From: Candidatus Hydrogenedentota bacterium | Lineage (GTDB): Bacteria; Hydrogenedentota; Hydrogenedentia; Hydrogenedentales; CAILVY01 | NCBI GenBank assembly: GCA_029565395.1 | Contig: JAKQOG010000078.1 | Location: forward strand, 17,819-81,818 | Length of the DNA stretch: 64,000 nucleotides | Reading direction: 5' to 3' | Position numbers and translations under genes: made by a program | Shown here: in pieces, positions 1 to 7,887 of the stretch | How positions within the stretch are numbered: the first letter of the stretch is position 1 | How the letters are laid out: each line of letters opens with the position of its first letter | The notes under the pieces: generated by a model | Told to the model about the DNA's origin: nothing | Database searches by the model: none | Seen by the model: the letters and a program-made list of their open reading frames with translations, nothing else

Positions 1-4
1 GGGC

Positions 5-649
5 TTGATGATACTGTTGATGGTGGTGTTGGCTGGGGGGTGCCCCCAGCCAAATGGCCCCGCCAAACTAGTCATCGTCATGGGGAGCGGTGAACTTTCC
101 GCAGGGGAAAATCAAAAAGACGCGATAGATCTCAGTGAAATAGACACTCTTTATGTGAGCATTCATAAAGTAACGTTGGATTATGTGGGACTCGATAATC
201 TAACAGAGGGTGATGTGGCCTCGGATGAGGGTATGTCCTCGGAGGAAGGTGACCTTTCCTCCGAGGAGGATCAAACAACTCTGGGAAGCTTGGGACAGAT
301 CACGGTGTTCGAGGGCGATCTGCGCATGGACATCCGCGATCTGTCTTCCGTCTCAGAGATACTTTCCACCGTAGATGTGGAGCCGGGATACTATACTAAG
401 ATTCGCCTTTCAATCGGAGAACCGGAATTGCGGCTCGCTTCCGCGCCGGATGTTGCCATCATGGATATCCACCTTACGGCCAACGCACGTCTTTTCGTCT
501 CAGAAACCTTTAACCTGCCCGATGGGCAAACCTCCATCCTGACGCTGGATTTTCAGGATCTTCACCTTGTTGAAACAGGCCACGGGGGCTATGTCTGGAC
601 TCCACAGCTCCGCGCCGATGTTCACGTAGAGGCCGTCGAAGGGGAATAA
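5..649 (+). CDS. DUF4382 family lipoprotein, probably 5'-truncated
   Basis: Predicted exported lipoprotein of the DUF4382 family, whose function is unknown. A short hydrophobic N-terminus ends in a lipobox-like LAGGC (residues 9-13). The family core follows: a strand with LVIVMGSGEL, then DTLYVSIHKVTLDY, and a C-terminal beta-rich part with GYYTKIRLSIG and LTLDFQDLH. Residues about 70-90 form an acidic insert with an internal repeat (MSSEEGDLSSEE). The frame is open to the window edge. Possible starts are TTG at 5 or ATG at 8, but the signal peptide would then lack a basic n-region, so the true start is probably upstream of the window. It converges on nagA with only 13 bases between them. Confidence 0.8.
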   Translation: MMILLMVVLAGGCPQPNGPAKLVIVMGSGELSAGENQKDAIDLSEIDTLYVSIHKVTLDYVGLDNLTEGDVASDEGMSSEEGDLSSEEDQTTLGSLGQITVFEGDLRMDIRDLSSVSEILSTVDVEPGYYTKIRLSIGEPELRLASAPDVAIMDIHLTANARLFVSETFNLPDGQTSILTLDFQDLHLVETGHGGYVWTPQLRADVHVEAVEGE

Positions 650-662
650 GTTCCGGCCCTGC

Positions 663-1829
663 TTACAGCGGAGGAATGGGTTGTCCTTGAATAAACACCG
701 CCTGAAGACGCACCTTGTCCTTGGAATCCACCTCAAACACCAACAGGTTGGCTTTCTTCCCTTTTACCGCCATTGGAGGCGGTTTCAATCCGAACAAGTG
801 CAACGGTATGCTGGAAGCGCAAGCAAAGGCCTCGCTCAACGTCAGGTCTGTTGTCCGCCAGGCATTGACGACCCCCTGGATCAGCATCAACCCGCTTCCT
901 GCGAACAGATCTGTTCCTTTGAGGCATATTTTTCCCGAAGGTTTCACTTCCACCTGCGCGTCGAATATCGAATATGCGCCCGGTTTCATCCCTGCCAGAT
1001 GAACACAATCCGACACCAGGACAATATGCTCCGGACGCTTTGCCCGCACAAACGTCTTCAGGGCAGGCGCTGGAAGATGGTGCAGGTCGGCGATTAACGA
1101 GGCAAATAACCTGTCTTCCGCGAGTTGGGGCCATAGCGGGTTCTGATGCCGGTGCATTTGACTCGCTGATCCATTGCCTAAATGCGTGGACAAGCCCGCC
1201 CCAGCTTCCACCGCCCGCGCGATCTGCTCCGTATCCGCCCGGTGATGCCCCAGGGCCGCCAACACTCCGCGCTTCGTAATCGCGCGGATAAACGGCGCCG
1301 CTCCCGGCGCTTCCGGAGCCAGCGTTACACACCGGATATGCCCCTCCGCCGCCTTCATCCAGCGATTAAACTCTGTCAGGCTGGGCGAGCGCACATGGGC
1401 CTTCGGATGCGCGCCCCGCGGCCCGTCTTCCGGCGAAATATATGGCCCTTCAATGTGTATTCCCGGCACCGCCCGCGCCACGTCCGGCATTTTCATTGCC
1501 ATCGCAATCACCTGGCAGCCATGTTCCAGCAGGTCCTGTGGGGCGGTGACCAGCGTGGGCATCCAGCGTGCCACGCCCCACTGGGCCAGATACTCCGTTA
1601 TGCCGGCGACGTCCTCTGGCGTTACCGAACCTCCTTGCAGCGTGATGCCCGCCACGCCGTTCACCTGCATGTCGAACAGGACCGGTCCGAGCCATGCCTC
1701 CGGCGAACCGATATCCGGTGAGGTTGTTCCCGCGCGCCGCACCGCCGTTACCACGCCATTTCGCAGAAAAATATCCGAGGCCCGGGTTTCTCCGGGAAAC
1801 CTTCCCCGTACTACAATCGTTTCATCCAT
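663..1829 (-). CDS. nagA: N-acetylglucosamine-6-phosphate deacetylase
   Basis: Amidohydrolase-fold enzyme that converts GlcNAc-6-phosphate to glucosamine-6-phosphate and acetate in the cytoplasm, for amino-sugar catabolism or wall recycling. Length (388 aa) is normal. Family landmarks: the metal-site motif GIHIEGPYIS, LGHHRADTEQ, STHLGNGSASQMHRH with metal and substrate histidines, and the catalytic aspartate in VLVSDCVHLAG, followed by FAGSGLMLIQ. ATG start at 1829. It lies downstream of the M20 dipeptidase on the same strand with a 94-base gap that contains a small hexamer repeat, so the two may be co-transcribed. No nagB is seen nearby. Confidence 0.93.
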   Translation of the reverse strand: MDETIVVRGRFPGETRASDIFLRNGVVTAVRRAGTTSPDIGSPEAWLGPVLFDMQVNGVAGITLQGGSVTPEDVAGITEYLAQWGVARWMPTLVTAPQDLLEHGCQVIAMAMKMPDVARAVPGIHIEGPYISPEDGPRGAHPKAHVRSPSLTEFNRWMKAAEGHIRCVTLAPEAPGAAPFIRAITKRGVLAALGHHRADTEQIARAVEAGAGLSTHLGNGSASQMHRHQNPLWPQLAEDRLFASLIADLHHLPAPALKTFVRAKRPEHIVLVSDCVHLAGMKPGAYSIFDAQVEVKPSGKICLKGTDLFAGSGLMLIQGVVNAWRTTDLTLSEAFACASSIPLHLFGLKPPPMAVKGKKANLLVFEVDSKDKVRLQAVFIQGQPIPPL

Positions 1830-1866
1830 TCTGATCTCGCCTTTTTGTTTATTTCCTGCATCTCTT

Positions 1867-1903
1867 CATCGGTATCGGTATCGGTATCGCTATCGGCATC
1901 GCC
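1867..1903. repeat. short tandem repeat of TATCGG hexamers
   Basis: About five imperfect copies of a hexamer read as CATCGG/TATCGG lie in the gap between the M20 peptidase stop and the nagA start. A looser relative (tcggtattggtatcg) occurs near 3915-3930 upstream of tmk. It is a simple repeat that could vary in copy number; no function can be assigned. Confidence 0.7.
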
Positions 1904-1923
1904 ATACAAAGGAAATCCACGGT

Positions 1924-3303
1924 TCATTGTTGCATGGAAGCCAATCCTGCCATGAACCGGATATACGTCTCAATCCCTTTGAAGAAATTTGGCAAATACT
2001 GCCGTTCATTCGGGCCGTGGATTCCGTCATCCGGGAGTGCAAATCCCAACATGATGGAATCCACCCCGAGGAGTTCCTGCATGATGCCCACCACGGGTAC
2101 ACTCCCGCCTTCGCGGCGGAATATCGGGTCTACTCCGAACGTGGCCTTAAGCGCCGCCAGAGCGGTTTTCATGTATGGCGAATTCCGATTCATGATCGCG
2201 CCGGGACCGTGCGAATGCTCCTGCAGCGACCACTGCACCCCTGCGGGCATGTGCTCTTCCAAATACCGCTGAAGCATGCCCCGGATCGATTCCGGCTTTT
2301 GATCCGCCACCAGCCGCATCGACAGCTTCGCCGAGGCCCGCGCCGGCAATACCGTTTTTGCTCCCGTGCCTGTAAAGCCTCCCCAGATCCCGTTGATTTC
2401 CAGTGTAGGGCGCGCCCCCACCCGCTCCAGCGTGCTGTATCCGGATTCCCCATACAGGCCGGAGGCGCCGGTGAGATTGAACCATTCCTGGTTGGAATAG
2501 GGGAATCGCGCCAGTTCCCGGCGCTCCTCTTCATCGAGAGGGCGGACCGCGTTGTAAAACCCCGGCAGTGTCACCCGCCCTTCCGCATCGTGCATCCCTG
2601 CAATCACCTCGCACAACACATGAATGGGATTGCGGATTGAGCCGCCGAACATTCCGCTGTGAAGATCCTTCGCCGGACCTTGAACCTCCACCTCAAAATA
2701 GGCCAGCCCGCGCAGCGCATACACAATCGAAGGCCCGTCCGGCGCATGGATGCCCGCATCACAATTCAATACGATATCACACGCCAGCAGTTCCTTGTGT
2801 GTTTCAATGAATCCGCTTAAATGCGGCGATCCGATTTCCTCCTCCCCTTCCAGCAGATACTTTACGTTCACAGGGAAGTCACCGTGCGTGGAAAGCGATT
2901 CCATCGCCTTCAACTGTGCCAGAAGCTGGCCCTTCATGTCCGATGCCCCCCGCGCATATATGTAGTTCCCCCTGACTTCCGCCGAAAACGGCTCCGATTC
3001 CCATTCCTCAATCGGGTCCACCGGTTGAACGTCATAATGCCCGTACACCAGCACCACGGGTTTTCCCGGCGCCTTCAGCCATTCCCCATATACGATCGGA
3101 TGTCCCGCTGTTGGAATACACTTCACTTGCTGCATTCCGAACCGCTTCAGATGATCCGCAAGCCATTGCGCCGTCCGAAGCACGTCCTCCCGGTGCTCCG
3201 GAAGCGTTGATATGCTTGGAATCGTCAGTAACGCCTTATAGTCCGCAAGATGTTCCTCGCGCTTGTTCCGCGCATATGTCAGCGCCGCTTCGATGGATTC
3301 CAT
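1924..3303 (-). CDS. M20 family metallo-dipeptidase
   Basis: Cytosolic di-zinc M20 peptidase of the long (about 460 aa) dipeptidase subfamily, which hydrolyses dipeptides and related amides. Zinc-site motifs are in order: VYGHYDVQPVD (first His/Asp), RGASDMKGQ (bridging Asp), EGEEEIGS (catalytic Glu-Glu) and LNCDAG. The lid/dimerisation domain has LHSGMFGG. No signal peptide. The ATG at 3303 is preceded by AGGAG at 8-base spacing, which decides the start. Upstream gene of a probable dipeptidase-nagA pair. Confidence 0.92.
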   Translation of the reverse strand: MESIEAALTYARNKREEHLADYKALLTIPSISTLPEHREDVLRTAQWLADHLKRFGMQQVKCIPTAGHPIVYGEWLKAPGKPVVLVYGHYDVQPVDPIEEWESEPFSAEVRGNYIYARGASDMKGQLLAQLKAMESLSTHGDFPVNVKYLLEGEEEIGSPHLSGFIETHKELLACDIVLNCDAGIHAPDGPSIVYALRGLAYFEVEVQGPAKDLHSGMFGGSIRNPIHVLCEVIAGMHDAEGRVTLPGFYNAVRPLDEEERRELARFPYSNQEWFNLTGASGLYGESGYSTLERVGARPTLEINGIWGGFTGTGAKTVLPARASAKLSMRLVADQKPESIRGMLQRYLEEHMPAGVQWSLQEHSHGPGAIMNRNSPYMKTALAALKATFGVDPIFRREGGSVPVVGIMQELLGVDSIMLGFALPDDGIHGPNERQYLPNFFKGIETYIRFMAGLASMQQ

Positions 3304-3341
3304 GGCATGATCTCCTTCACTACCCGCCTATTAAGTGAAAA

Positions 3342-3368
3342 ACCGGCATCCAGACGCTGGCTGCCGGT
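3342..3368 (-). terminator. Rho-independent terminator after the NTF2-like lipoprotein gene
   Basis: On the minus strand ACCGGCA pairs with TGCCGGT (7 bp), enclosing a second stem CCAG/CTGG, and is followed directly by a TTTTT run. It lies 26 bases beyond the stop codon of the 3394-3810 gene and so separates it from the dipeptidase gene. Confidence 0.75.
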
Positions 3369-3393
3369 CAGAGAAAGCACAAAACGTTAAAAA

Positions 3394-3810
3394 TTACAGC
3401 CCTTGAATATCCAATCCCGTGATTTTCCACCCCTCTTTTTCTTTTGTGAAAATCAGTTCGACGGTCGCGGAGCCAAACGATCCGGAAACTTCAATGGGGT
3501 ATACGCTGGCTTTGTTGCCTTCAATTTTCTTTTCCGCTTTCGCGGTGTCGATCGTCAGGCCGTCCATATACCCCATCTCCTTCGCCTGAGACATGAAATC
3601 CTTCGCGCCGGCCTTGTCGCCCCATTCATAGTGTTCAAATGCATCCGAAAACAGCGTTGTCAGACCATCAATATCCTTGGCCAGCATCGCCGCCTTAAAA
3701 GCATCCACCTGCTTCGCCACCTGTTCTTCCGGCTTCACTGTGGCGCAACCCGCCATAAGCGCAACCACGCCCAACACTACAACCAGCTTCATCATGTGCG
3801 TCTTTTTCAC
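3394..3810 (-). CDS. NTF2/SnoaL-like lipoprotein
   Basis: Small exported lipoprotein, 138 aa. A basic N-terminus and hydrophobic helix end in the lipobox LMAGC (about residues 18-22). The rest looks like a single NTF2-like (DUF4440/SnoaL) domain: a helix with QVDAFKAAMLAKDIDGLTTL, FSDAFEHYEW, then strands ending KEGWKITGLDIQ. Such domains are small-molecule pockets; no catalytic assignment is possible. The start is GTG at 3810 with AGAGGA 7 bases upstream; an internal ATG 15 bases later is less well placed. Monocistronic, with its own terminator downstream. Confidence 0.75.
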   Translation of the reverse strand: MKKTHMMKLVVVLGVVALMAGCATVKPEEQVAKQVDAFKAAMLAKDIDGLTTLFSDAFEHYEWGDKAGAKDFMSQAKEMGYMDGLTIDTAKAEKKIEGNKASVYPIEVSGSFGSATVELIFTKEKEGWKITGLDIQGL

Positions 3811-3983
3811 AGTACTATCCTCTCAGTTGTGGTTTAACCAGCTTTCGAACACTTTTTCCCAAAGTGTAGCCCTTTTTTCACCGTCAGGTCAAACCAATGC
3901 TCTTGGTATGCTCTCGGTATTGGTATCGCCCCCCGTACCCCATTTGGCAATCCGCACCCTGCAATTTTTTTCTTTCCCCTCCG

Positions 3984-4613
3984 CTAAAGTTCCAGTTTTA
4001 TCAGCGCGTCCACCTGCTCCCGGATCGCCGTAGCAATCGCTTCGATGGATTCATCGCTGGCGATTACCTTGACGCGGCCGGGTTCCCGGGCTGCGATATC
4101 AAGGTATCCCTGGCGCACCCGCTGATGGAATTCCAGTGCTTGCTGTTCCATGCGGTCGGCGCGGCCGCGGTTCCGTGCGCGTGCAAGCCCCTGTTCCACG
4201 GGCAAATCAAGCACGAAGGTCAGGTCAGGCCACACTCCCTGCGTCGCCAAGTGGTGTAGCCGCTCGATCTCCTCCATGGGCAGCCCCCGGCCCGCGCCCT
4301 GATAGGCAGTGGTGGAATCCGCAAAGCGATCACAGAGCACAATACAGCCTTTTTCTAACGCGGGCCGGATAATCTCCTCCACGATCTGGGCGCGCGCCGC
4401 TTCATACAGCAACAATTCGGCAATGGGAGACATCGCCGTGTGACGCGTATCCAACAGCACGGACCGGATCGCTTCGGCAATGGGAACGCCTCCCGGTTCA
4501 CGGGTCACCAGCACGCGATGGCCTTTGGATTCCAGGTGTGTTTTCAGCAGTTCGATTTGCGTGCTTTTCCCGCAGCCCTCGACCCCTTCGAACGTAATGA
4601 ATCGCCCGCTCAT
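3984..4613 (-). CDS. tmk: Thymidylate kinase
   Basis: Phosphorylates dTMP to dTDP with ATP. At 209 aa it has the complete family set: P-loop FEGVEGCGKSTQ near the N-terminus, the TREPGG motif, DRFADSTTAYQGAGRG (DRY-like substrate site), and a LID region rich in arginine (RARNRGRADR). Its ATG overlaps the tyrA stop by 4 bases (ATGA), so translation is probably coupled. It is the last gene of the infC-rpmI-rplT-hisA-tyrA-tmk run. The 170 bases downstream hold no gene. Confidence 0.95.
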   Translation of the reverse strand: MSGRFITFEGVEGCGKSTQIELLKTHLESKGHRVLVTREPGGVPIAEAIRSVLLDTRHTAMSPIAELLLYEAARAQIVEEIIRPALEKGCIVLCDRFADSTTAYQGAGRGLPMEEIERLHHLATQGVWPDLTFVLDLPVEQGLARARNRGRADRMEQQALEFHQRVRQGYLDIAAREPGRVKVIASDESIEAIATAIREQVDALIKLEL

Positions 4614-5467
4614 TCGTCCACCGTGGCGCGCCGTGCGTCATGCCCTTCCTGAAACAGTGATTCCAGGGTGGCGGCATCGGCTTTTTTTATGGCCTCGGCA
4701 AAGGCCTCCAACCGCGCATTCAACTCGCTCAATCCCTCAAGCATGGCCTCCCGGTTTGTGATGCATATGTCCCGCCATATTTCCGGACGGCTCGCCGCGA
4801 TCCGCGTCATGTCCCGGAATCCCGGCCCCACAAACGGCCGCACCTCGCCATGCCGGGCGGCCAGCATGGCCAATGCCGATGCGATCACATGCGGAATATG
4901 GCTCGTCCGCGCCAGCGCCGCATCATGAACAGCCGGTGCAATATCCACTACCGTTGCCCCGACCGCCCGCCACAGTGAAACGACGGCATCGCGCGCAGCG
5001 GCATCCAGGTCAGGCGCCGTCTCCACCAAACACACTGACCCTTCATACAGATTCGCCCGGCCATGTTCCGCGCCAAATTTTTCGGAACCCGCCATTGGAT
5101 GACTTCCCACAAAGCGCCGTGGCGCGGGCCATATCTCGCGTGCATGGGCGCAGATAGCCTGTTTTGTGCTCGCGACATCCGTAAGGATTGCTTGGGGCGG
5201 GCACGCCCCTCGGATTTCATCTAATTTGGGGATTACCAATGCGGCCGGCGTTGCCAGCACAACTAAATCCACCCCCTCGACCGCTTCCACCGCATTTAAA
5301 AAAACCCTATCCACCGCCCCCATGCGCAAGGCGGTATCCAGGGAGGATTGACGATGCCCAGCCCCATAAATGCTTGTTGCCAACCCCCGGCATTTTAAGG
5401 CCAGACCGAGTGATGCCCCCAGCAGACCTACCCCGATGATGGTCACGCGGTCAAAATGAGGTTCCAT
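4610..5467 (-). CDS. tyrA: Prephenate dehydrogenase
   Basis: NAD(P)-dependent oxidative decarboxylation of prephenate to 4-hydroxyphenylpyruvate in tyrosine synthesis. 285 aa, no chorismate mutase or ACT domain. N-terminal Rossmann fold with GVGLLGASLGLAL; LTDVASTKQAI; substrate-site motif GSHPMAGSEKFGAEH; and C-terminal helical domain with HDAALARTSHIPH and GPGFRDMTRIA. ATG at 5467, 2 bases after the hisA stop, with AGGGG inside the end of hisA as ribosome-binding site. Overlaps tmk by 4 bases. Confidence 0.93.
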   Translation of the reverse strand: MEPHFDRVTIIGVGLLGASLGLALKCRGLATSIYGAGHRQSSLDTALRMGAVDRVFLNAVEAVEGVDLVVLATPAALVIPKLDEIRGACPPQAILTDVASTKQAICAHAREIWPAPRRFVGSHPMAGSEKFGAEHGRANLYEGSVCLVETAPDLDAAARDAVVSLWRAVGATVVDIAPAVHDAALARTSHIPHVIASALAMLAARHGEVRPFVGPGFRDMTRIAASRPEIWRDICITNREAMLEGLSELNARLEAFAEAIKKADAATLESLFQEGHDARRATVDE

Positions 5468-5469
5468 AG

Positions 5470-6195
5470 TTACCCCTGCGCTGCGGCTTTGGCTTCCTGT
5501 ATCGTAAATGCTCCGTGATATAGTGCCCGTCCGATGATGATTTCGTCAACCCCGTCCTTTTCCAGATCCCGTGCTTTACGGATATCCTCGATCGAAGAGA
5601 CACCGCCCGACAGCGTCACCGGAATGCCTACTGCCTTCGCCACGGCCCGCGTCGCCTCGAAATTCGGTCCGCTCATCGTGCCGTCCCGGGAGATATCGGT
5701 GTAGATGATGCGCGCCGCGCCTGCATCCGCCACTTCCTGGGCAAACTCCACTGCCGGCGTCCGTGTTTCTTCCAACCAGCCGTTTAACGCCACCATCCCC
5801 TTGCGCGCGTCAAGGCCCACCGCAATCCGGCCCGGCCAAATCCTGCATGCTTCCTGTAAAAATAACGGATCCCGATGCGCCGCCGTTCCCAGCACCACGC
5901 GTTTCGCGCCTGCCAGAATCACGGTGCCAATCGTTTCCAGCAAACGAATCCCGCCACCCACTTCGTATGGAATATCGGCTCTGGCCAAGGCATAGAGCTG
6001 CGGCTCTATACAGCACGTGCCCGTTCTTGCCCCGTCCAGGTCCACAATATGAATGATCCCGTCGCCCAGTGCGCCATACCAAATCTGCGCCTGGGCGATG
6101 GGATCTTCGGAAAAAACCGTTTCGCGGTCGTAATCGCCTTGAATCAGGCGGACGCACCGCCCGCCTCGGATATCCACCGCGGGTACGATGCGCAT
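5470..6195 (-). CDS. hisA: HisA, ProFAR isomerase
   Basis: 1-(5-phosphoribosyl)-5-[(5-phosphoribosylamino)methylideneamino]imidazole-4-carboxamide isomerase of histidine synthesis, a (beta/alpha)8 barrel of 241 aa. Visible motifs: VPAVDIRGGRCVRL with the catalytic Asp at position 8, GLDARKG, the second catalytic region YTDISRDGTMSGPN, and the phosphate-binding LSGGVSS. The frame stays open upstream within rplT, but the start is set at ATG 6195, because MRIVPAVDI is the canonical N-terminus and it forms TGATG with the rplT stop. It lies outside any histidine operon here. Whether it also serves as TrpF (PriA-like) cannot be told. Confidence 0.93.
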   Translation of the reverse strand: MRIVPAVDIRGGRCVRLIQGDYDRETVFSEDPIAQAQIWYGALGDGIIHIVDLDGARTGTCCIEPQLYALARADIPYEVGGGIRLLETIGTVILAGAKRVVLGTAAHRDPLFLQEACRIWPGRIAVGLDARKGMVALNGWLEETRTPAVEFAQEVADAGAARIIYTDISRDGTMSGPNFEATRAVAKAVGIPVTLSGGVSSIEDIRKARDLEKDGVDEIIIGRALYHGAFTIQEAKAAAQG

Positions 6196-6560
6196 CAAGC
6201 CGACGCTTCCAATGCGGCTTTCGCCTGTTCCACGATTTGCGCGAACGCCACATCGTCCGTGGCTGCGATTTCCGCGAGCGCCTTCCGGTCCAGGCTCACG
6301 TTTGCTTTCTTCAAGCCATTGATCAGACGGCTGTAGGTGATCCCATGGGCTCGTGCGCCTGCGTTGATGCGCGCGATCCACAGCTTGCGGAAATCCCGCT
6401 TGCGCGCTTTCCGATCACGGTACGCATATTGCCCGGCGTGATCCACCGCCTGTTTCGCCGTTTTCAGCAGACGGTGACGGCTGCCTCGATACCCTTCCGC
6501 AAGTTTTAAAATCTTTCTACGGCGATCCCGGGATGCCGGATTGTTCGTTGCTCTTGGCAT
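6195..6560 (-). CDS. rplT: 50S ribosomal protein L20
   Basis: L20 binds 23S rRNA early in assembly and in many bacteria represses its own operon. 121 aa with the expected basic N-terminal extension ([20 protein letters not shown]), [14 protein letters not shown] and the [15 protein letters not shown] signature. ATG at 6560, 33 bases after rpmI. The stop shares one base with the hisA ATG. Confidence 0.97.
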   Translation of the reverse strand: MPRATNNPASRDRRRKILKLAEGYRGSRHRLLKTAKQAVDHAGQYAYRDRKARKRDFRKLWIARINAGARAHGITYSRLINGLKKANVSLDRKALAEIAATDDVAFAQIVEQAKAALEASA

Positions 6561-6593
6561 GGTGTGTAATCCTTCTCGTTGTGCTCAATGGCG

Positions 6594-6794
6594 TTACGCG
6601 GAATATGGAAGCAATCGTTTGATGCGCTTCTTTTCAGATTCTGATAACAAACTTGGCTTCCGGTAATTGCGCTTGCGTTTCGCGTTCTTTGCGGTTTTCA
6701 AATGCCGGTTAAACGCCTTGGTGCGCTTGAATTCGCCGCTTTTCGTGCGTTTAAACCGTTTCGCGGCCGCGCGATTTGTCTTGATTTTGGGCAT
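6594..6794 (-). CDS. rpmI: 50S ribosomal protein L35
   Basis: 66-aa basic ribosomal protein starting MPKIKTNRAAAKRF and ending EKKRIKRLLPY, the usual L35 signature. The frame is open for 19 more codons upstream, but ATG at 6794 matches the conserved N-terminus and has a purine-rich ribosome-binding site. Middle gene of infC-rpmI-rplT. Confidence 0.97.
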   Translation of the reverse strand: MPKIKTNRAAAKRFKRTKSGEFKRTKAFNRHLKTAKNAKRKRNYRKPSLLSESEKKRIKRLLPYSA

Positions 6795-6872
6795 ACGTAT
6801 CCCTTCCTTTCGGGTGTACGGAGACCTCTCCGCTGCTCGGGCTGACTCCAATTCCAGGTTCTGCGATGCTGA

Positions 6873-7409
6873 TTATTTGGCCACCGGTGTAAGCACCACG
6901 CTCATGTTCCGCCCTTCAAACGGAACCCGTTCCGTATCCACGTGATCCAGCGTCAAATCCTTCGTTGCTTCCACCACCTTCTTCAGAAGATCCTTTCCAA
7001 ACTCAGGATGCGCCATTTCCCGGCCACGAAACATGATCGTTACTTTCACCTTGTTGCCTTCTTGTAAAAACTCCCGCACATGTTCCGTTTTGTAGGCGAA
7101 ATCATGCGGATCAATCTTCGGACGGTACTTGATTTCCTTTACCGTAACCGTATGCTGATGCTTCTTCGATTCCCGCGCCCGCCGTTTCATCTCATACCGG
7201 TACTTCCCATAATCCATGATTCGGCATACCGGCGGAATCGCCTTCGGCGCTACTTCAACCAAATCCAACTCGCGCTCTTCCGCTTCGCGTAATGCGTCCC
7301 GCGGGCTCATGATGCCCAGTTGTTCGCCGGCTTCATCAATTACCCGCACTTGACGCGCGCGAATCTGTTGGTTGACCCGAACCTGTTCTTCCTTTTGCAG
7401 CTTAGCGAT
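6873..7409 (-). CDS. infC: Translation initiation factor IF-3 (AUC start)
   Basis: IF-3 binds the 30S subunit and proofreads start-codon choice. N-domain with NQQIRARQVRVIDEAG, linker, and C-domain with DPHDFAYK, FLQEGNKVKVTIMFRGREM and a C-terminal RVPFEGRNMSVVL. The first standard start in frame (GTG at 7349) would remove the conserved NQQIRARQ. Twenty codons further upstream an ATC at 7409 is preceded by AGGAGG with exactly 7 bases of spacing, giving 178 aa, the normal length. Non-canonical AUU/AUC/AUA starts are the known autoregulatory device of infC, since IF-3 discriminates against them. I therefore place the start at ATC. Confidence 0.9.
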   Translation of the reverse strand: MAKLQKEEQVRVNQQIRARQVRVIDEAGEQLGIMSPRDALREAEERELDLVEVAPKAIPPVCRIMDYGKYRYEMKRRARESKKHQHTVTVKEIKYRPKIDPHDFAYKTEHVREFLQEGNKVKVTIMFRGREMAHPEFGKDLLKKVVEATKDLTLDHVDTERVPFEGRNMSVVLTPVAK

Positions 7410-7416
7410 GAGTAAA

Positions 7417-7440
7417 CCTCCTCTGGGGCACTATGCCCCA
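7417..7440 (-). promoter_or_regulatory. infC Shine-Dalgarno with an abutting hairpin
   Basis: On the minus strand a perfect 7-bp hairpin TGGGGCA-TAG-TGCCCCA (7440-7424) ends one base before AGGAGG (7422-7417), which is 7 bases from the ATC start of infC. A stem so close to the ribosome-binding site could influence ribosome access. No T-run follows, so it is not a terminator. Confidence 0.55.
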
Positions 7441-7500
7441 AACCACTTCACCCCCGAGGCGGTCTTCCACGCGTCACAAGACGCGAACGCCCCGGGAAAC

Positions 7501-7539
7501 ACAAAAACATCGGCGGAGAACGCCAGCTCTCCGCCGATG
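7501..7539 (-). terminator. Attenuator-like terminator in the infC leader
   Basis: Minus strand: CATCGGCGGAGA pairs perfectly with TCTCCGCCGATG (12 bp, 8-base loop) and is followed by TTTTTGTG. It lies about 90 bases upstream of the infC start, with no minus-strand gene upstream that would need terminating (the next gene begins at 7888 on the other strand). A leader attenuator controlling infC-rpmI-rplT-hisA-tyrA-tmk is the simplest reading. Confidence 0.65.
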
Positions 7540-7843
7540 CTTCGGCTTTCTTCTCGGCTCGCTGCACCAACCAAGCTGGCAATCCCGCATTTCGCGAAAC
7601 GCCGCATGGTGAGGAGCCGGCGCTCCCACTTGTCGAACCGCTCCGGGATGCCCCGAAGCCATCCGATAGGAAAACTATACCATCCGCACCCCGCCCATGT
7701 CAAAACCATCCCCTTGAAAAACGCCGGGGGGCGGGGCGGTGTAAAAAATCACTCGAAAATAGAACAAGACTGTACTTTTTATACAGAGCTGTGGCTTTGC
7801 GGCTGGCGTAAAACGCATCCCATCGTCTAATAGCGCCGAAACA
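7540..7843. other. Non-coding region, probable infC leader and promoter area
   Basis: No convincing gene. It lies between the divergent infC operon (minus) and the 7888 gene (plus). The minus strand should carry the infC promoter and the 5' part of its leader; I cannot single out a promoter with confidence. No known riboswitch was recognised by eye. Confidence 0.5.
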
Positions 7844-7872
7844 TTTTATTGTCGATGGTACTCCCGTATAAT
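7844..7872 (+). promoter_or_regulatory. Candidate sigma-70-type promoter for the 7888 gene
   Basis: A perfect TATAAT (7867-7872) lies 15 bases before the first ATG. At 17-base spacing the -35 position reads TTTTAT; a better TTGTCG (7849-7854) is only 12 bases away. If real, transcription would begin near 7879, which would favour translation from the second ATG at 7906. Confidence 0.35.
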
Positions 7873-7887
7873 GCCGGAGAATAACCA

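Noticed and set aside
1453..2640. Long plus-strand open frame across nagA and the M20 peptidase
   Set aside because: Antisense to two clear enzymes; sequence rich in Arg/His/Pro without any domain, a product of GC-rich codons.
3849..3867. Hairpin ACACTTT-TTCCC-AAAGTGT upstream of the NTF2-like lipoprotein
   Set aside because: Short stem without a T-run on the relevant strand and no gene to terminate; could be an operator but unsupported.
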